A stretch of 64,000 nucleotides of DNA from the NCBI GenBank assembly GCA_017431225.1, contig JAFRLM010000020.1:1-64000 (forward strand), in the 5' to 3' direction. Each line of letters opens with the position of its first letter. Within the stretch, counting starts at the first letter, position 1. This stretch comes from Erysipelotrichaceae bacterium. Lineage in GTDB: Bacteria; Bacillota_I; Bacilli_A; Erysipelotrichales; Erysipelotrichaceae. Shown piece after piece: positions 39,478 to 48,597 of this stretch. The notes under the pieces are model-generated. The model did no database searches, was not told the origin of the DNA, and saw only the letters and a program-made list of their open reading frames with translations. The translations under genes were made by a program, and so were the position numbers.

Positions 39478-42400
39478 TTATTTACCAGCTGTGTTCGGTA
39501 CGGGCGGTTTCGGAGGAGTCGGCGGTGACGGCGGAGTGTGGGAGTTCGTTACAGTGAATCCATCCTTCGCGTTTCCGCTGATCACAGTCGTGTAGGATTT
39601 GACTGTGTCTTCGGTAACGGTGTATTTGATCTCTTTTCCGCCTTCACAGACCGGAAGATCTTCCAGAGTTGCTGTCCACTTGTTTTCCTCGTTCAGTTCG
39701 AAGGTTTCGATCTCTTCGCCATTCGCAAGGACATGGACTGTGACAGAAGCCGGACGCAGTTTATCCTTATCATTGACATCATTCCAGACTTTCTTGACCG
39801 TCAGGTCTGTGGTCTCCGGAGTGTACTGGTTGGTGAAAGTCGTGATGAGTCCGGATACTTCTTTGCTGAGGAGCTTGTAGCCTTCCGGCATAGAGCCTTC
39901 TTCCCAGCTATAAGTGATCTCCTGACCGTCCTTATACTTCGGAAGACCTTCAACTGTTGCTTCCCAGTTCTTATCAGCAGTCAGAGAAACGGACTGGCCG
40001 TTGGAAAGAGTCATCGTGATTGAACCCGGACGTTTTCCATCCTGATCGTCGGCATCATCCCAGACTTTTTTAACAGTAACGGCTGTTGTTTCCGGAGTAT
40101 AGCTGTTGACGATCGTTGTGCTGGTTCCTGAAGAATTGACATTGTAGGCAACCGTATATTCACCGAGCTTGCCATCCTGTTCGCCGACTTCCTTGACAAA
40201 GTAAGTGATCGGAGAGCCATCTTTATTAGCAGCAAGATCTTTCCAGGTGTATTCCAGGCTGCCGTCGATCGGCAGAGTGATCGGATCTCCAACTGTCTCC
40301 TCAACAGTTTCAGTCGTGGCTTCTGCTCTTAATGCAGGAGCTTCTGCTGCTTCAGCAGTTTCGTTTATTGCTTCTGCCTTTAAGACAGGAGCCTCGTTTG
40401 CTTCTTCAGCTGCAGGCGCAGTTTCTTCAACAACTGCGGTTTCAGTGTTTTCCGCTGCTGCTTCCGGAGCTGTTTCTGTTTCTGCTGCTTCGGCCTGAGT
40501 TTCTTCAACAGCTTCTGCAGGAGCTGCTTCCTGTGCTTCGCTTTCAGCTGCTTCTTCTGTCTGAAGAGTTTCTGTTTCAGATGTTTCCGCTGCTTCAGCT
40601 GTCTCTGCAGGAACTTCCTGTTTCTCTTCAACAGCAGCTTCTTCAGTCGTGGCTGCCGGAGCGGCTTCCTTCTCTGCTTCAGTCAGATCTGTTGTTGCAG
40701 CGCTTTCCACAGCCTTTGTGTATCTCATCATCAGCTGGACACTGATGGTTTCCGGACGCTTGCCGTCCTGATCATCCGCATCGTCCCAGGACTTGACGAC
40801 CTGATAAGTCGTTGTTGCGGTTGCGTGCGTATTGGTGATAGTACCGTTATTGTTTGCCGGAGAGCCGGATACTTCGTATCCTTCCGGTACGGTGTCTTCG
40901 GTCACTGTATAGGTAATCTCATTTCCGTTCGCGTTTTTCGGCAGACCGGACCACTTATAGGTCCATGTATTTCCGTTCTTCGTGATCTCCGGAGTCGGAG
41001 CAGTCGTTCCATCCGGAAGTCCGTTCAAGGTGAGAGTGAGTTCCTCAGGACGGATACCATCCTGGTTATCGGCATCATTCCATGCCTTAGTGACAGTGAC
41101 ATCTGTCGTTTCCGGAGTATAACTGTTGGTGATCGTTCCGTTATTGTTTGCCGGAGATCCTGTCATCGTATAATCGCTCGGAACAGTGTTTTCCGATACG
41201 GTGTAAGTGATCTCTGCACCTGTGCTGTCATATTTCGGTAATCCTGTCCAGGTATAGGTCCAGGTATTGCCGTCTGTGCTCTTTGTGATCTCCGGAGTCG
41301 GAGCAGTCGTGCCTTCCGGAAGATTATTCACCGTCAGTTCAAGAGTTTCCGGACGTTTTCCGTCCTGGTTGCTTGCGTCATCCCAGACTTTTGTAACGGT
41401 GATGTCCTTGACTGCATATTCATTGGTATAAGTGACTTCATAGACGGTGTTCGTCGATTCGATCGTCCCGGTGGAGGTACGGCCGCCTACGAACTTATCC
41501 GTCGTTCCTTCTCCGTCAATTACTTTGATCTTGGCTGTCTTGAAAATGAAGCCGGTCGGGAGATCACCTTCTGTGATCTCGTACGTCGAATCTGTCGGCA
41601 GGTTGTTAAGACGGACGGAATGACCATCCTTCATATTGACCGTGATCGTTGAACCGCTTGGTGCGTAGTACCAGCCATTCGCTCCGTCTTCGGCTGTTGC
41701 GCCGGAAACGCCTTCTGTGACCGGATTTCCGTCTTTATCCCGAACGGAGATCCAGACCCAGTAATCAGAGTCATGGCCATCATCTCCTGCAGGCGGAGCA
41801 TCCGGAGCCAGAGAGTTTGTAACTTTCAGCGTGAACGGGAAAGTTGCGTCTTCCGGAACATTTTCACCTTCGACGACTTTCTTGATATTCAGGCTGGAAC
41901 GACGATAGTTGGTTGCAGTAAGGGAATTTGCGGATTCATCCGCATAGTACTGATCGCCATTGATCGTATAAACAGTCGCTCCGCTGGGAGCAGTGTGTTT
42001 TTCATCGACTTTTATCAGCACCGTCAGCGTTCCGTCGATCATCATTGGGTGTACAGTTGGGACATCGAGTTCCCAGTGATAGGTCAGATCGTCCGGTTCG
42101 CTGAAAGTGAAGTCATGGCCTTCGGATCCTTTCAGAACTTCCATTTCACCATCCGCATTGGTGCGCATGATGCCGATCGAAACAAAGACACTGCCCTTCC
42201 AGCCATTATCACTGTTAAGGGAAACCGAATATACCGGCTCAGTATCATCATCTCTGAGAACACCAAGCGTGACCGATTTTGCTGACTGACTGTCGATCTC
42301 ATTTTCCCATTCCTTCGAAACAGCGAGCTGTTTAACAGCATCTGTCTGTACCGGATCAGGATTCGTATAATTCACGCTTCCGCCGTCATAACCTTCACGG

Positions 42401-43941
42401 GTATCATCCCAGGTCAGTGTGGCAGTTGTATTCGTTGACAGATTGCCGTTCTTATCAATGTACTGCTGAATGTTGGAATCCAGTTCACCCCAGGCGCCTT
42501 GGTTGCTTTCATCAACATACGGATCGTTCTTGATGTCAGCTACGATATCCAGAGTTGTCTGGCTCGGGTAGACATCAAAGGTAACTGAATAGGTAACACC
42601 GTCGAGAAGTGTGCCGACACTGCTCAGATTCCAGTTTACAGAGCCGTTCTCTAATTTGGCTTGAGGCGGATCGTAATTATATAAGGCATTCTTCCCTGTC
42701 CATTCGTATTTAAGATTTCCGCCGGAAACACTTCCGTTCACGGTAACACTGTTGGAACCCCATCTGACAGTAGAGGTGCCGTCACCGTTATCTGTTACGG
42801 TGTAGGTCTCCATCTCGCCGCTTGTCAGGTTGACGCGCTGAAACTGATTGTTGCTGTCGAGCGGAATGCTGATCCAATACTGGTATTCCTCGATCACTTC
42901 GAGAAGCTCGGAGATTTCACCAGTCGATGTTTCGACCTCGTTGGTCGTACCGTCTGCGATGCCGACGTTCGTAACACCAAGGGCATTAACGATCGTCTGG
43001 AAGATGCTTTCGATCGCCTCGGTCAAGGCGGATGTATCAGAAGCATTAAAATAGTTTTCTGTAGCTACGGTCTGTCCATCCATGCCCGGACGGTCAGAAC
43101 CGTTATTTGCGTAATAGATCAGATCATCAAGCAGATCTGCTTCTCTACCGTATGCGTAAATACCGAAAAGGGTCGTATCTGTACGGCTCTCAATCGTAAG
43201 TGCTTCATTGCGGGCTTCCTGATAGAACGGCCGGAAATCCGTCCACTGATGGTTTCCTGCCGGGTTGATCGGTCCATTATGGCCAGTACCGTTCGCACCG
43301 GACGCAGTGCAGGCACCGTCGGTTACGAGAATGACGAATGTAGGATCGCTGTCAGCAGAGTTAAGATATGAAATTGCCTGCTGCAGGCCGCTTTCCCAGT
43401 TCGTGCCGTTACCGTTATAGTTCAGATTTACGGTTCCGTCTACTCCGTCATCAAAGAAGCGGTTCGCACCGTTATTGTTAGAGGTAAGATTGCTTGTCCA
43501 TCCCTGACGTTGGGCTCCGGTCACCGCAAAAGTAACGATCGCGACCTGGATATTGTTCGGATTGGAGGAACTCTGATATCCCCTCAGGTTCTCAATGAAA
43601 TCATGCACGATATCTTCGGCATAATCCGCCCGGTTGCGGTTCGGGTTCGTGGTGACGTTGTTGCTGGTCATACTGGACGAGACGTCATATACGATCAGTA
43701 CATTAACATTTGATGCGGTTTCGACTTCTGTATCCGCATCGCCGGTGACGGACAGCTCGATCTTGTAAGTGCCGTCATTACTGCCATCCTCCGTTTTGTT
43801 CGGCGTGGCAGTCTTGTCGTGTTCCGGTGGAATAACTTCCGCCTTAACACGGGTCGCCAAAGGTGAGATCCCCAGCGAATTGCTTACCAACATGGACAGG
43901 ACAAACGCCATTGTCAGCAAGACTTTTCCAATTCTCCTCAT
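39478..43941 (-). CDS. Large surface protein: VWA domain plus multiple Cna-B repeats
   Basis: A 1487-residue secreted adhesin- or pilin-like protein. It has a signal peptide (about 1-34) and a von Willebrand A domain (about 75-330) with MIDAS motif DVSSS and LVTDGAC. A middle region ends in a SpaA/FctA-like segment (SLNIKKVVEGENVPEDATFPFTL). Then come at least six Cna-B modules with VTKVWDD, YTVSE and ITNSYTPE, the Lys, Glu and Asn pattern of intramolecular isopeptide bonds. Within one Cna-B module an Ala/Glu-rich insert of about 145 residues (about 1072-1217) splits the domain. The protein ends PPSPPTPPKPPVPNTAGK with no hydrophobic helix or basic tail after the LPxTG-like motif. It is a probable sortase-linked or otherwise retained adhesin. 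Confidence 0.9.
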   Translation of the reverse strand: MRRIGKVLLTMAFVLSMLVSNSLGISPLATRVKAEVIPPEHDKTATPNKTEDGSNDGTYKIELSVTGDADTEVETASNVNVLIVYDVSSSMTSNNVTTNPNRNRADYAEDIVHDFIENLRGYQSSSNPNNIQVAIVTFAVTGAQRQGWTSNLTSNNNGANRFFDDGVDGTVNLNYNGNGTNWESGLQQAISYLNSADSDPTFVILVTDGACTASGANGTGHNGPINPAGNHQWTDFRPFYQEARNEALTIESRTDTTLFGIYAYGREADLLDDLIYYANNGSDRPGMDGQTVATENYFNASDTSALTEAIESIFQTIVNALGVTNVGIADGTTNEVETSTGEISELLEVIEEYQYWISIPLDSNNQFQRVNLTSGEMETYTVTDNGDGTSTVRWGSNSVTVNGSVSGGNLKYEWTGKNALYNYDPPQAKLENGSVNWNLSSVGTLLDGVTYSVTFDVYPSQTTLDIVADIKNDPYVDESNQGAWGELDSNIQQYIDKNGNLSTNTTATLTWDDTREGYDGGSVNYTNPDPVQTDAVKQLAVSKEWENEIDSQSAKSVTLGVLRDDDTEPVYSVSLNSDNGWKGSVFVSIGIMRTNADGEMEVLKGSEGHDFTFSEPDDLTYHWELDVPTVHPMMIDGTLTVLIKVDEKHTAPSGATVYTINGDQYYADESANSLTATNYRRSSLNIKKVVEGENVPEDATFPFTLKVTNSLAPDAPPAGDDGHDSDYWVWISVRDKDGNPVTEGVSGATAEDGANGWYYAPSGSTITVNMKDGHSVRLNNLPTDSTYEITEGDLPTGFIFKTAKIKVIDGEGTTDKFVGGRTSTGTIESTNTVYEVTYTNEYAVKDITVTKVWDDASNQDGKRPETLELTVNNLPEGTTAPTPEITKSTDGNTWTYTWTGLPKYDSTGAEITYTVSENTVPSDYTMTGSPANNNGTITNSYTPETTDVTVTKAWNDADNQDGIRPEELTLTLNGLPDGTTAPTPEITKNGNTWTYKWSGLPKNANGNEITYTVTEDTVPEGYEVSGSPANNNGTITNTHATATTTYQVVKSWDDADDQDGKRPETISVQLMMRYTKAVESAATTDLTEAEKEAAPAATTEEAAVEEKQEVPAETAEAAETSETETLQTEEAAESEAQEAAPAEAVEETQAEAAETETAPEAAAENTETAVVEETAPAAEEANEAPVLKAEAINETAEAAEAPALRAEATTETVEETVGDPITLPIDGSLEYTWKDLAANKDGSPITYFVKEVGEQDGKLGEYTVAYNVNSSGTSTTIVNSYTPETTAVTVKKVWDDADDQDGKRPGSITMTLSNGQSVSLTADKNWEATVEGLPKYKDGQEITYSWEEGSMPEGYKLLSKEVSGLITTFTNQYTPETTDLTVKKVWNDVNDKDKLRPASVTVHVLANGEEIETFELNEENKWTATLEDLPVCEGGKEIKYTVTEDTVKSYTTVISGNAKDGFTVTNSHTPPSPPTPPKPPVPNTAGK
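40290..40728 (-). repeat. Low-complexity Ala/Glu/Thr coding insert inside a Cna-B module
   Basis: A tract dominated by GCT/GCA/GAA-type codons, giving strings such as AETAEAAETSETE. It lies between the strand ETISVQLMMRYT and the strand ITLPIDGSLEYTWKDL, which in other Cna-B domains are joined by a short loop. A related Glu/Ala-rich tract is at the N-terminus of the second Cna-B protein. Confidence 0.75.
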
Positions 43942-44105
43942 ACGCTTTCTTTCATCAGATCAGGCAACGGTCTGATGATTCCCTTTCCGGCCTTATATCC
44001 TTTTGTAATATGCGCAGGCCATTGCCGCATATCAGCTAAGCTCCACGGAGCTTTGCTTCCATTTGCCGAAGGCTGAACACGGGTCTCGATGAATTGTTTT
44101 CCTAC

Positions 44106-44139
44106 ACAAAAAAGTTTGTGTCGGATCTGAAACACAAAC
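44106..44139 (-). terminator. Intrinsic terminator in the adhesin leader (attenuator)
   Basis: On the minus strand GTTTGTGT-TTCAGATCCG-ACACAAAC followed directly by TTTTTTG, 165 bases before the adhesin start. The upstream gene already has its own terminator 350 bases earlier, so this one has no other obvious purpose. Confidence 0.7.
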
Positions 44140-44488
44140 ATGATCTTGATTGATATAGTGACCATGTTTTGTGCGTTTATTCCGGTCCAATCTTCTAACA
44201 CGGATTTGATTAACTTTGCAGTTAACTGACGGTTGATTGAATATGCTTTCAACACGACAAAATCGCGCAAAACATATATGCTGATACTAGTAGAATATCA
44301 TTATTCACTGCCGGAATAAATATGCAATTTATATATTTTGCCACATTTTTACCGCAGTGTTTTAGATGACAGACACAAATACGTCTAAGAAAATTAGATT
44401 TTTTGTCTAAGAGTTATAGTATACAATCTTCTTGCAGCTTCATCATGCCATCGAAGGATACATTGCTGGAGCAATGACAAGATTAACA

Positions 44489-44530
44489 AAAAGGATGCCT
44501 CCCATAGATTCAGGGAAGCATCCTTTTAAG
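44489..44530 (-). terminator. Terminator of the second Cna-B gene
   Basis: AAAAGGATGC with GCATCCTTTT, plus an inner TCCC/GGGA stem. Confidence 0.85.
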
Positions 44531-44609
44531 TTGTGTAATAGTCCGGTTATCAGTATGTCCGGGATCCCGGGATAAACCCTTTATGAATCCGCGTTTTTTA
44601 GCTGAACCG

Positions 44610-46946
44610 TTATTTACCTGCAGTATTCGGTACAGGCGGTTTCGGCGAAGTCGGCGGAGTCGGCGGAGTGTGGGAGTTCGTTACAGTGAATCCGTCCTTC
44701 GCGCTGCCGCTGATCGCTGTCGTATAGGAAGCGACTGTGTCTTCGGTAACGGTGTATTTGATCTCCTTGCCGTCTTTCAGGACAGGCTGTCCTTCTAATG
44801 TAGCCGTCCACTTGTTTTCCTCGCTCAGTTCAAAGGATTCGACTTCTTTGCCGTCGGCGAGGATATGAACGGTGACTTTTGCCGGACGCAGTTTATCCTT
44901 ATTGTTGACATCGTTCCAGACTTTCTTGACGGTGATGTCAATGGTCTTCGGAGTGTACTGATTCGTGATCGTTGTGATGAGACCTGAGACTTCCTGAGAG
45001 AGAAGCTTATAGCCTTCCGGCATACTGTCTTCTTTCCAGGTGTAGGTGATCTCTTTCCCGTTTTCGTATTTGGGAAGGCCTTCCACAACGGCTGTCCACT
45101 GGTTGCTTTCGCTCAAAGTAACTTTATCGCCATTGGAGAGAGTAACATTTAATGTCTGCGGACGCATGCCGTCCTTATTGTCGGAATCTTCCCATACCTT
45201 GACGATCGTCAGATCGATCGTTTCAGGAGTGTGGGTATTTTTGATCGTTCCGCCGTTTTCTACCGCTGCCGTCGGACTCTTTTCATATCCATCCGGTACA
45301 GTTTCCTCTCTTACGGTATAAACGATCGGTTCGCCGCCTGCGTATACCGGCACATTGCTCCAGGTATATGTCCAGGTATTGCCGTCTTCACTCTTTGTGA
45401 TCGTCGGATTCGGAGCTGTCACTCCCTCCGGAAGACCATTCAGAGTTAATGTCAGTTCATCCGGGCGTTTGCCGTCCTGGTTATTGGCGTCATCCCATTC
45501 CTTAGTGACACTGACTTCTGTTTTTGCCGGTGCATGTGTATTGGTGATCGTTGCACCGTTTCCAACGGCAGCATCCGGGCTCTTGGTATAACCTCTCGGG
45601 ACTTCGTCTTCAGATACTGTATAAACGATCTCTTCCCCGTTCAGTGTCTTGGGAAGACCTGCCCAGGTATAGGTCCAGAAATCTCCCTCTTTCTTGATCT
45701 CCGGAGCAGGAGCGGTCGTTCCTTCCGGGAGACCATTCAGAGTCAGCTCAAGACTATCCGGACGGATGCCGTCCTGGTCGCTGCTGTCAGCCCAGGACTT
45801 GGTGACGGTAACGGTTGCTGTTTCAGGCTTGTTGGTGATGCTGCCGGCATTCTCTTCCGGTGTGCTTCTTACATATGTTCCTCTTGCCCAGAACGACCAG
45901 GAAGGATGAGAGTCGAATTTGATCTTGCCGGGGTTGCCGGAAGTCATTGTAAACCCGCCTTCAGCATGATGACCGAAGCCGGTAAGATATGTTGTGCCCT
46001 CCCAATCCTCATGCGGAAACTGCGGATGTTCTCTGACAAGGGCAAGTAGGATCTTCTGCTCGATCACGCTGATCTCTTCGGGAGTCCAGATATACAGCTG
46101 ATTGCCTTTTTTAGCGGCAATGAAAGACTTCTCTTTCGATTCTGTATATACTTCAAATTCGGTAACGCTATTTGGCTGGATCCATACCCAGTCCTCTTCA
46201 CCGTCAAGCGTTGTCATATTGACTGCCGGATCTTTATGTTTTTCCGCGACTTCTGTGTAATTAGGAACGGTTACTTCCGCGACCGCGAAATTATAAACAT
46301 GATACTTCCCATCATCGCCAATATAAAAGGCCGGTTCCTGATCATCACTGTCCGTCAGTCTGAATTCGTGTTTCCATTCATTGGCGGCAGTGACTGTAGC
46401 GGTGTCAAACAGATCGCTCTCTGTATAAGAATCACCTTTATAGCGATACAGCTTTACCGTAATGGAATCCGGGCGAAGACGAAGACTATCATTGCTGTCG
46501 TCCCATACTTTTGTAAAAGGAATGATGATCGTTGACGGATCGTAAACATCAACTCCATCTCCTTCTGCTCTGATAGTGATTTCGCCATCTTCGCCTTCCG
46601 GATCCGCTGCTAAAAGAACAGGAGCATTCAGTTTATCCGCAGCTGCGGGATTCTCCTGCACTGCTTCTTCCTTATCCGCAGCGACCTTTTCTTCAGGAAC
46701 TTCTGCATCTTCGCCTTCAGTACCTTCAGCAGCGATTGTCGGCTGTTCTGCCTCTGCTTCAGCTGCTTCAGCGCTTCCGCCATCTTCATTTTCTTCATTC
46801 TGATTCTGATCATCCAGTATCACTGTCTGCTCTCCATCGTCCGCAGCTTTCGCAACATTTGTGAATGGCGAGATGCCGACACTGTTGCTTACCAGCATGA
46901 ATAGAACGAACGACAGGATCATCAGAATTTTTTTGATTCGATTCAT
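44610..46946 (-). CDS. Surface protein with Cna-B repeats, paralogue of the large adhesin
   Basis: A 778-residue secreted protein. The signal peptide (MNRIKKILMILSFVLFMLVSNSVG) nearly repeats that of the larger paralogue. An acidic Ala/Glu-rich segment (about 35-110) and a Cna-B-like domain starting TKVWDDSNDSLRLRP follow. A unique region contains WVWIQPNSVTEFEVYTESKEKSF and a segment with YLTGFGHHAEGGFTM. Five tandem Cna-B modules complete the protein. The last two modules and the tail PKPPVPNTAGK are nearly identical to those of the neighbour, including at DNA level. There is no VWA domain and no membrane helix after VPNTAGK. GGGGGG lies before the ATG at 46946; the open frame extends 21 codons upstream without support. 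Confidence 0.88.
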   Translation of the reverse strand: MNRIKKILMILSFVLFMLVSNSVGISPFTNVAKAADDGEQTVILDDQNQNEENEDGGSAEAAEAEAEQPTIAAEGTEGEDAEVPEEKVAADKEEAVQENPAAADKLNAPVLLAADPEGEDGEITIRAEGDGVDVYDPSTIIIPFTKVWDDSNDSLRLRPDSITVKLYRYKGDSYTESDLFDTATVTAANEWKHEFRLTDSDDQEPAFYIGDDGKYHVYNFAVAEVTVPNYTEVAEKHKDPAVNMTTLDGEEDWVWIQPNSVTEFEVYTESKEKSFIAAKKGNQLYIWTPEEISVIEQKILLALVREHPQFPHEDWEGTTYLTGFGHHAEGGFTMTSGNPGKIKFDSHPSWSFWARGTYVRSTPEENAGSITNKPETATVTVTKSWADSSDQDGIRPDSLELTLNGLPEGTTAPAPEIKKEGDFWTYTWAGLPKTLNGEEIVYTVSEDEVPRGYTKSPDAAVGNGATITNTHAPAKTEVSVTKEWDDANNQDGKRPDELTLTLNGLPEGVTAPNPTITKSEDGNTWTYTWSNVPVYAGGEPIVYTVREETVPDGYEKSPTAAVENGGTIKNTHTPETIDLTIVKVWEDSDNKDGMRPQTLNVTLSNGDKVTLSESNQWTAVVEGLPKYENGKEITYTWKEDSMPEGYKLLSQEVSGLITTITNQYTPKTIDITVKKVWNDVNNKDKLRPAKVTVHILADGKEVESFELSEENKWTATLEGQPVLKDGKEIKYTVTEDTVASYTTAISGSAKDGFTVTNSHTPPTPPTSPKPPVPNTAGK

Positions 46947-47431
46947 GTTGAACCCCCCTGCGCATACAAGCGCACATGCTTTTTGTACAACGTAAAAACA
47001 AAAAGACACTACTTCATTTCTAGGCTACCACGCAGAATCCGCAAAGAATTAGACGCATCTACCCCTTATTTCCAAATCCTTTTTCAGCGTCCTTACGATT
47101 CGACGAAACTGATCAGTCTTGGCCGAAATTATATAGTTCTTTCAGAATGATCCCACAGCAAAAGATCCGGCAGACCGGAAGTCTCCGGCTTACACAAAAC
47201 AAAAGCCCGTCTTCAAAAACACGCAGAATGACGAACACAGGTCCGGGTTTTGCAGAAGATCGCTGACCATCTCAGTGAACAGTCTTCGATAAGGAACATT
47301 TTGTTCATATAACATTTATGTGATAAATTCCTTCATCAGCGGTCTTTTTCTTTTCAGCCCCTCTTCTGTATAATAACGTTGCGTTTTTAAAGAAAGAGGA
47401 GCCGGTTTGCGCCGGCATGAGGGAATTATTT
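46947..47431. promoter_or_regulatory. Divergent regulatory region between Cna-B gene and buk
   Basis: About 485 bases with no gene I can support. For buk: TATAAT at 47369-47374, then an AGGAGCCGG-TTTGC-GCCGGC hairpin just before the Shine-Dalgarno sequence. For the Cna-B gene: a weak TTGCGG (16 bases) TAGAAA pair around 47020-47050 on the minus strand, and a GCGCTTGTATGCGC hairpin next to its G-rich Shine-Dalgarno sequence. The middle (47100-47340) shows nothing recognisable. Confidence 0.4.
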
Positions 47432-48523
47432 ATGAAACTTCTGATCATCAATCCGGGTTCGACCTCAACGAAGATCAGTCTTCATGATGAGGAGACAAAG
47501 CTTTTTGAGGAAAGCATCTTCCACGATGCGCCTGAACTTTTAAAATATCCGCACGTCAACGACCAGGTACCTTTCCGTAAACAGGTCGTTCTCGATATCC
47601 TGAAAAAGAACGGTTACTCCCTGGAAGACGTTGATGTCTTTGTCGGCCGCGGCGGCAGCGCATGCCCCTGTGAAGCCGGTGTCATGGAAGTTACCGAAAA
47701 GCTCTACGAAGACACCCGTGACGGTGTCGGCGGAAGCGAACATGCCGCCAAGCTCGGCGTCATGCTGGCACACGATTTCTCCAAAGAGACCGGCAAGCCG
47801 GCTTACACGATGAACCCGACCAATGTCGATGAGCTGATCGATGAAGCCCGTATCACCGGTATCAAAGGTGTCTACAGCAATGCCCAGGCTCATGTCCTGA
47901 ACCAGAAAGCAGTCGCTACCTACCACGCGGAGAAGATGGGCAAAAAATACGAAGACTGCAACTTCGTCGTCTGCCATATCGATGGCGGTATCACTGTTCA
48001 TGCACACCGCAAGGGCAGAATGATCGACGGCAACGTCGGTTCCGGCGGCGACGGCGCCTTCACACCCACCCGTATCGGCAGTGTCCCGATCCTGCCGCTG
48101 ATCCAGTATTTAAAATCCCACAGTATCGAAGAAGTTGAACTGATGTGCTCCCGTGCCGGCGGTTTCGTTTCCCACTTCGGCACCAGCAACGCGGACGTTA
48201 TTCACGAAAGAGTCGTCAACGGCGACAGGAAAGCCGGACTGATCTGGCGTTCAATGGTCTACCAGATCTGCAAGCAGATCGGTGCCATGGCTGTTGCTCT
48301 CGATGGAGAAGTTGACGGCATCCTGCTGACCGGCGGACTCATGCGCTTCCCGGACATCGCTGAGATGATCCATAAGAAGTGTGACTGGATCGCTCCGATC
48401 TACTGCTATCCGGGCGAACTGGAACAGGAAGCGCTTGCCAACGAGACCCTGAAAGTCCTGCACGGCAAGGCTAAGCTTAAGAAATACACAGGCGAACCTG
48501 TCTGGAAAGGCATCGAAGACTAA
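47432..48523 (+). CDS. buk: Butyrate kinase
   Basis: Converts butyryl phosphate and ADP to butyrate and ATP, the energy-yielding last step of butyrate fermentation; branched acids are also used by some members. The 363 residues belong to the acetokinase (ASKHA) family: LLIINPGSTSTKISLHD, GRGGSACPCEAGVMEV, HIDGGITVHAHRKGRMID, and LTGGLMRFPDI. GAGGG is spaced correctly before the ATG at 47432; a start five codons upstream is less likely. No phosphotransbutyrylase (ptb) gene is adjacent, whereas ptb-buk is the usual pairing. Its partner may lie elsewhere. Confidence 0.92.
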   Translation: MKLLIINPGSTSTKISLHDEETKLFEESIFHDAPELLKYPHVNDQVPFRKQVVLDILKKNGYSLEDVDVFVGRGGSACPCEAGVMEVTEKLYEDTRDGVGGSEHAAKLGVMLAHDFSKETGKPAYTMNPTNVDELIDEARITGIKGVYSNAQAHVLNQKAVATYHAEKMGKKYEDCNFVVCHIDGGITVHAHRKGRMIDGNVGSGGDGAFTPTRIGSVPILPLIQYLKSHSIEEVELMCSRAGGFVSHFGTSNADVIHERVVNGDRKAGLIWRSMVYQICKQIGAMAVALDGEVDGILLTGGLMRFPDIAEMIHKKCDWIAPIYCYPGELEQEALANETLKVLHGKAKLKKYTGEPVWKGIED

Positions 48524-48551
48524 CAGAGGATCAAATGATCCTCTTTTCTTT
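48524..48551 (+). terminator. Terminator of buk
   Basis: AGAGGATC-AAAT-GATCCTCT followed by TTTCTTTTTC. Confidence 0.88.
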
Positions 48552-48584
48552 TTCATATCGATTTCGCAGCTAAGAACTTTCGTG

Positions 48585-48590
48585 TAAAAT
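48585..48590 (+). promoter_or_regulatory. -10 element abutting the MFS gene (leaderless)
   Basis: TAAAAT preceded by TG, seven bases before the ATG at 48598. An in-frame ATG at 48589 overlaps the hexamer and is excluded. Confidence 0.5.
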
Positions 48591-48597
48591 GGAACCT

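Larger units (their letters stand above)
43942..44609 (-). promoter_or_regulatory. Long regulated leader between the two Cna-B genes
   Basis: Some 670 bases without a convincing gene. In minus-strand order: the terminator of the second Cna-B gene (44489-44530); a direct repeat TCTTAGAC at 44405-44412 and 44383-44390, 22 bases apart; a TTAGAC/CTAAAA promoter-like pair near 44382-44360; an intrinsic terminator-like hairpin (44106-44139); and further hairpins (AGCTCC-GTG-GAGCT near 44040 and ATATGCG...CGCATAT near 44010-44035) before the ATG. Transcription of the large adhesin gene is probably attenuated. An open frame at 43938-44270 overlaps the ATG by four bases but lacks a good start. Confidence 0.45.

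Noticed and set aside
43980-44100. Possible c-di-GMP-I riboswitch upstream of the adhesin (GGCAAA and GCAAAGC on the minus strand)
   Set aside because: The first GNRA-capped hairpin and the expected spacing of the conserved blocks are missing, so the match is too weak; a covariance search would settle it.
43938-44270. 110-residue frame overlapping the adhesin start by four bases
   Set aside because: The overlap is suggestive of coupling, but the only upstream start is a TTG with no Shine-Dalgarno site, the frame crosses a terminator and several hairpins, and the protein resembles no family I know. Treated as leader sequence.
39490-46100. Regular repeats that might suggest a CRISPR array or satellite
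   Set aside because: The repeats are coding Cna-B modules of about 90 residues in one open frame, not short repeats with unique spacers.
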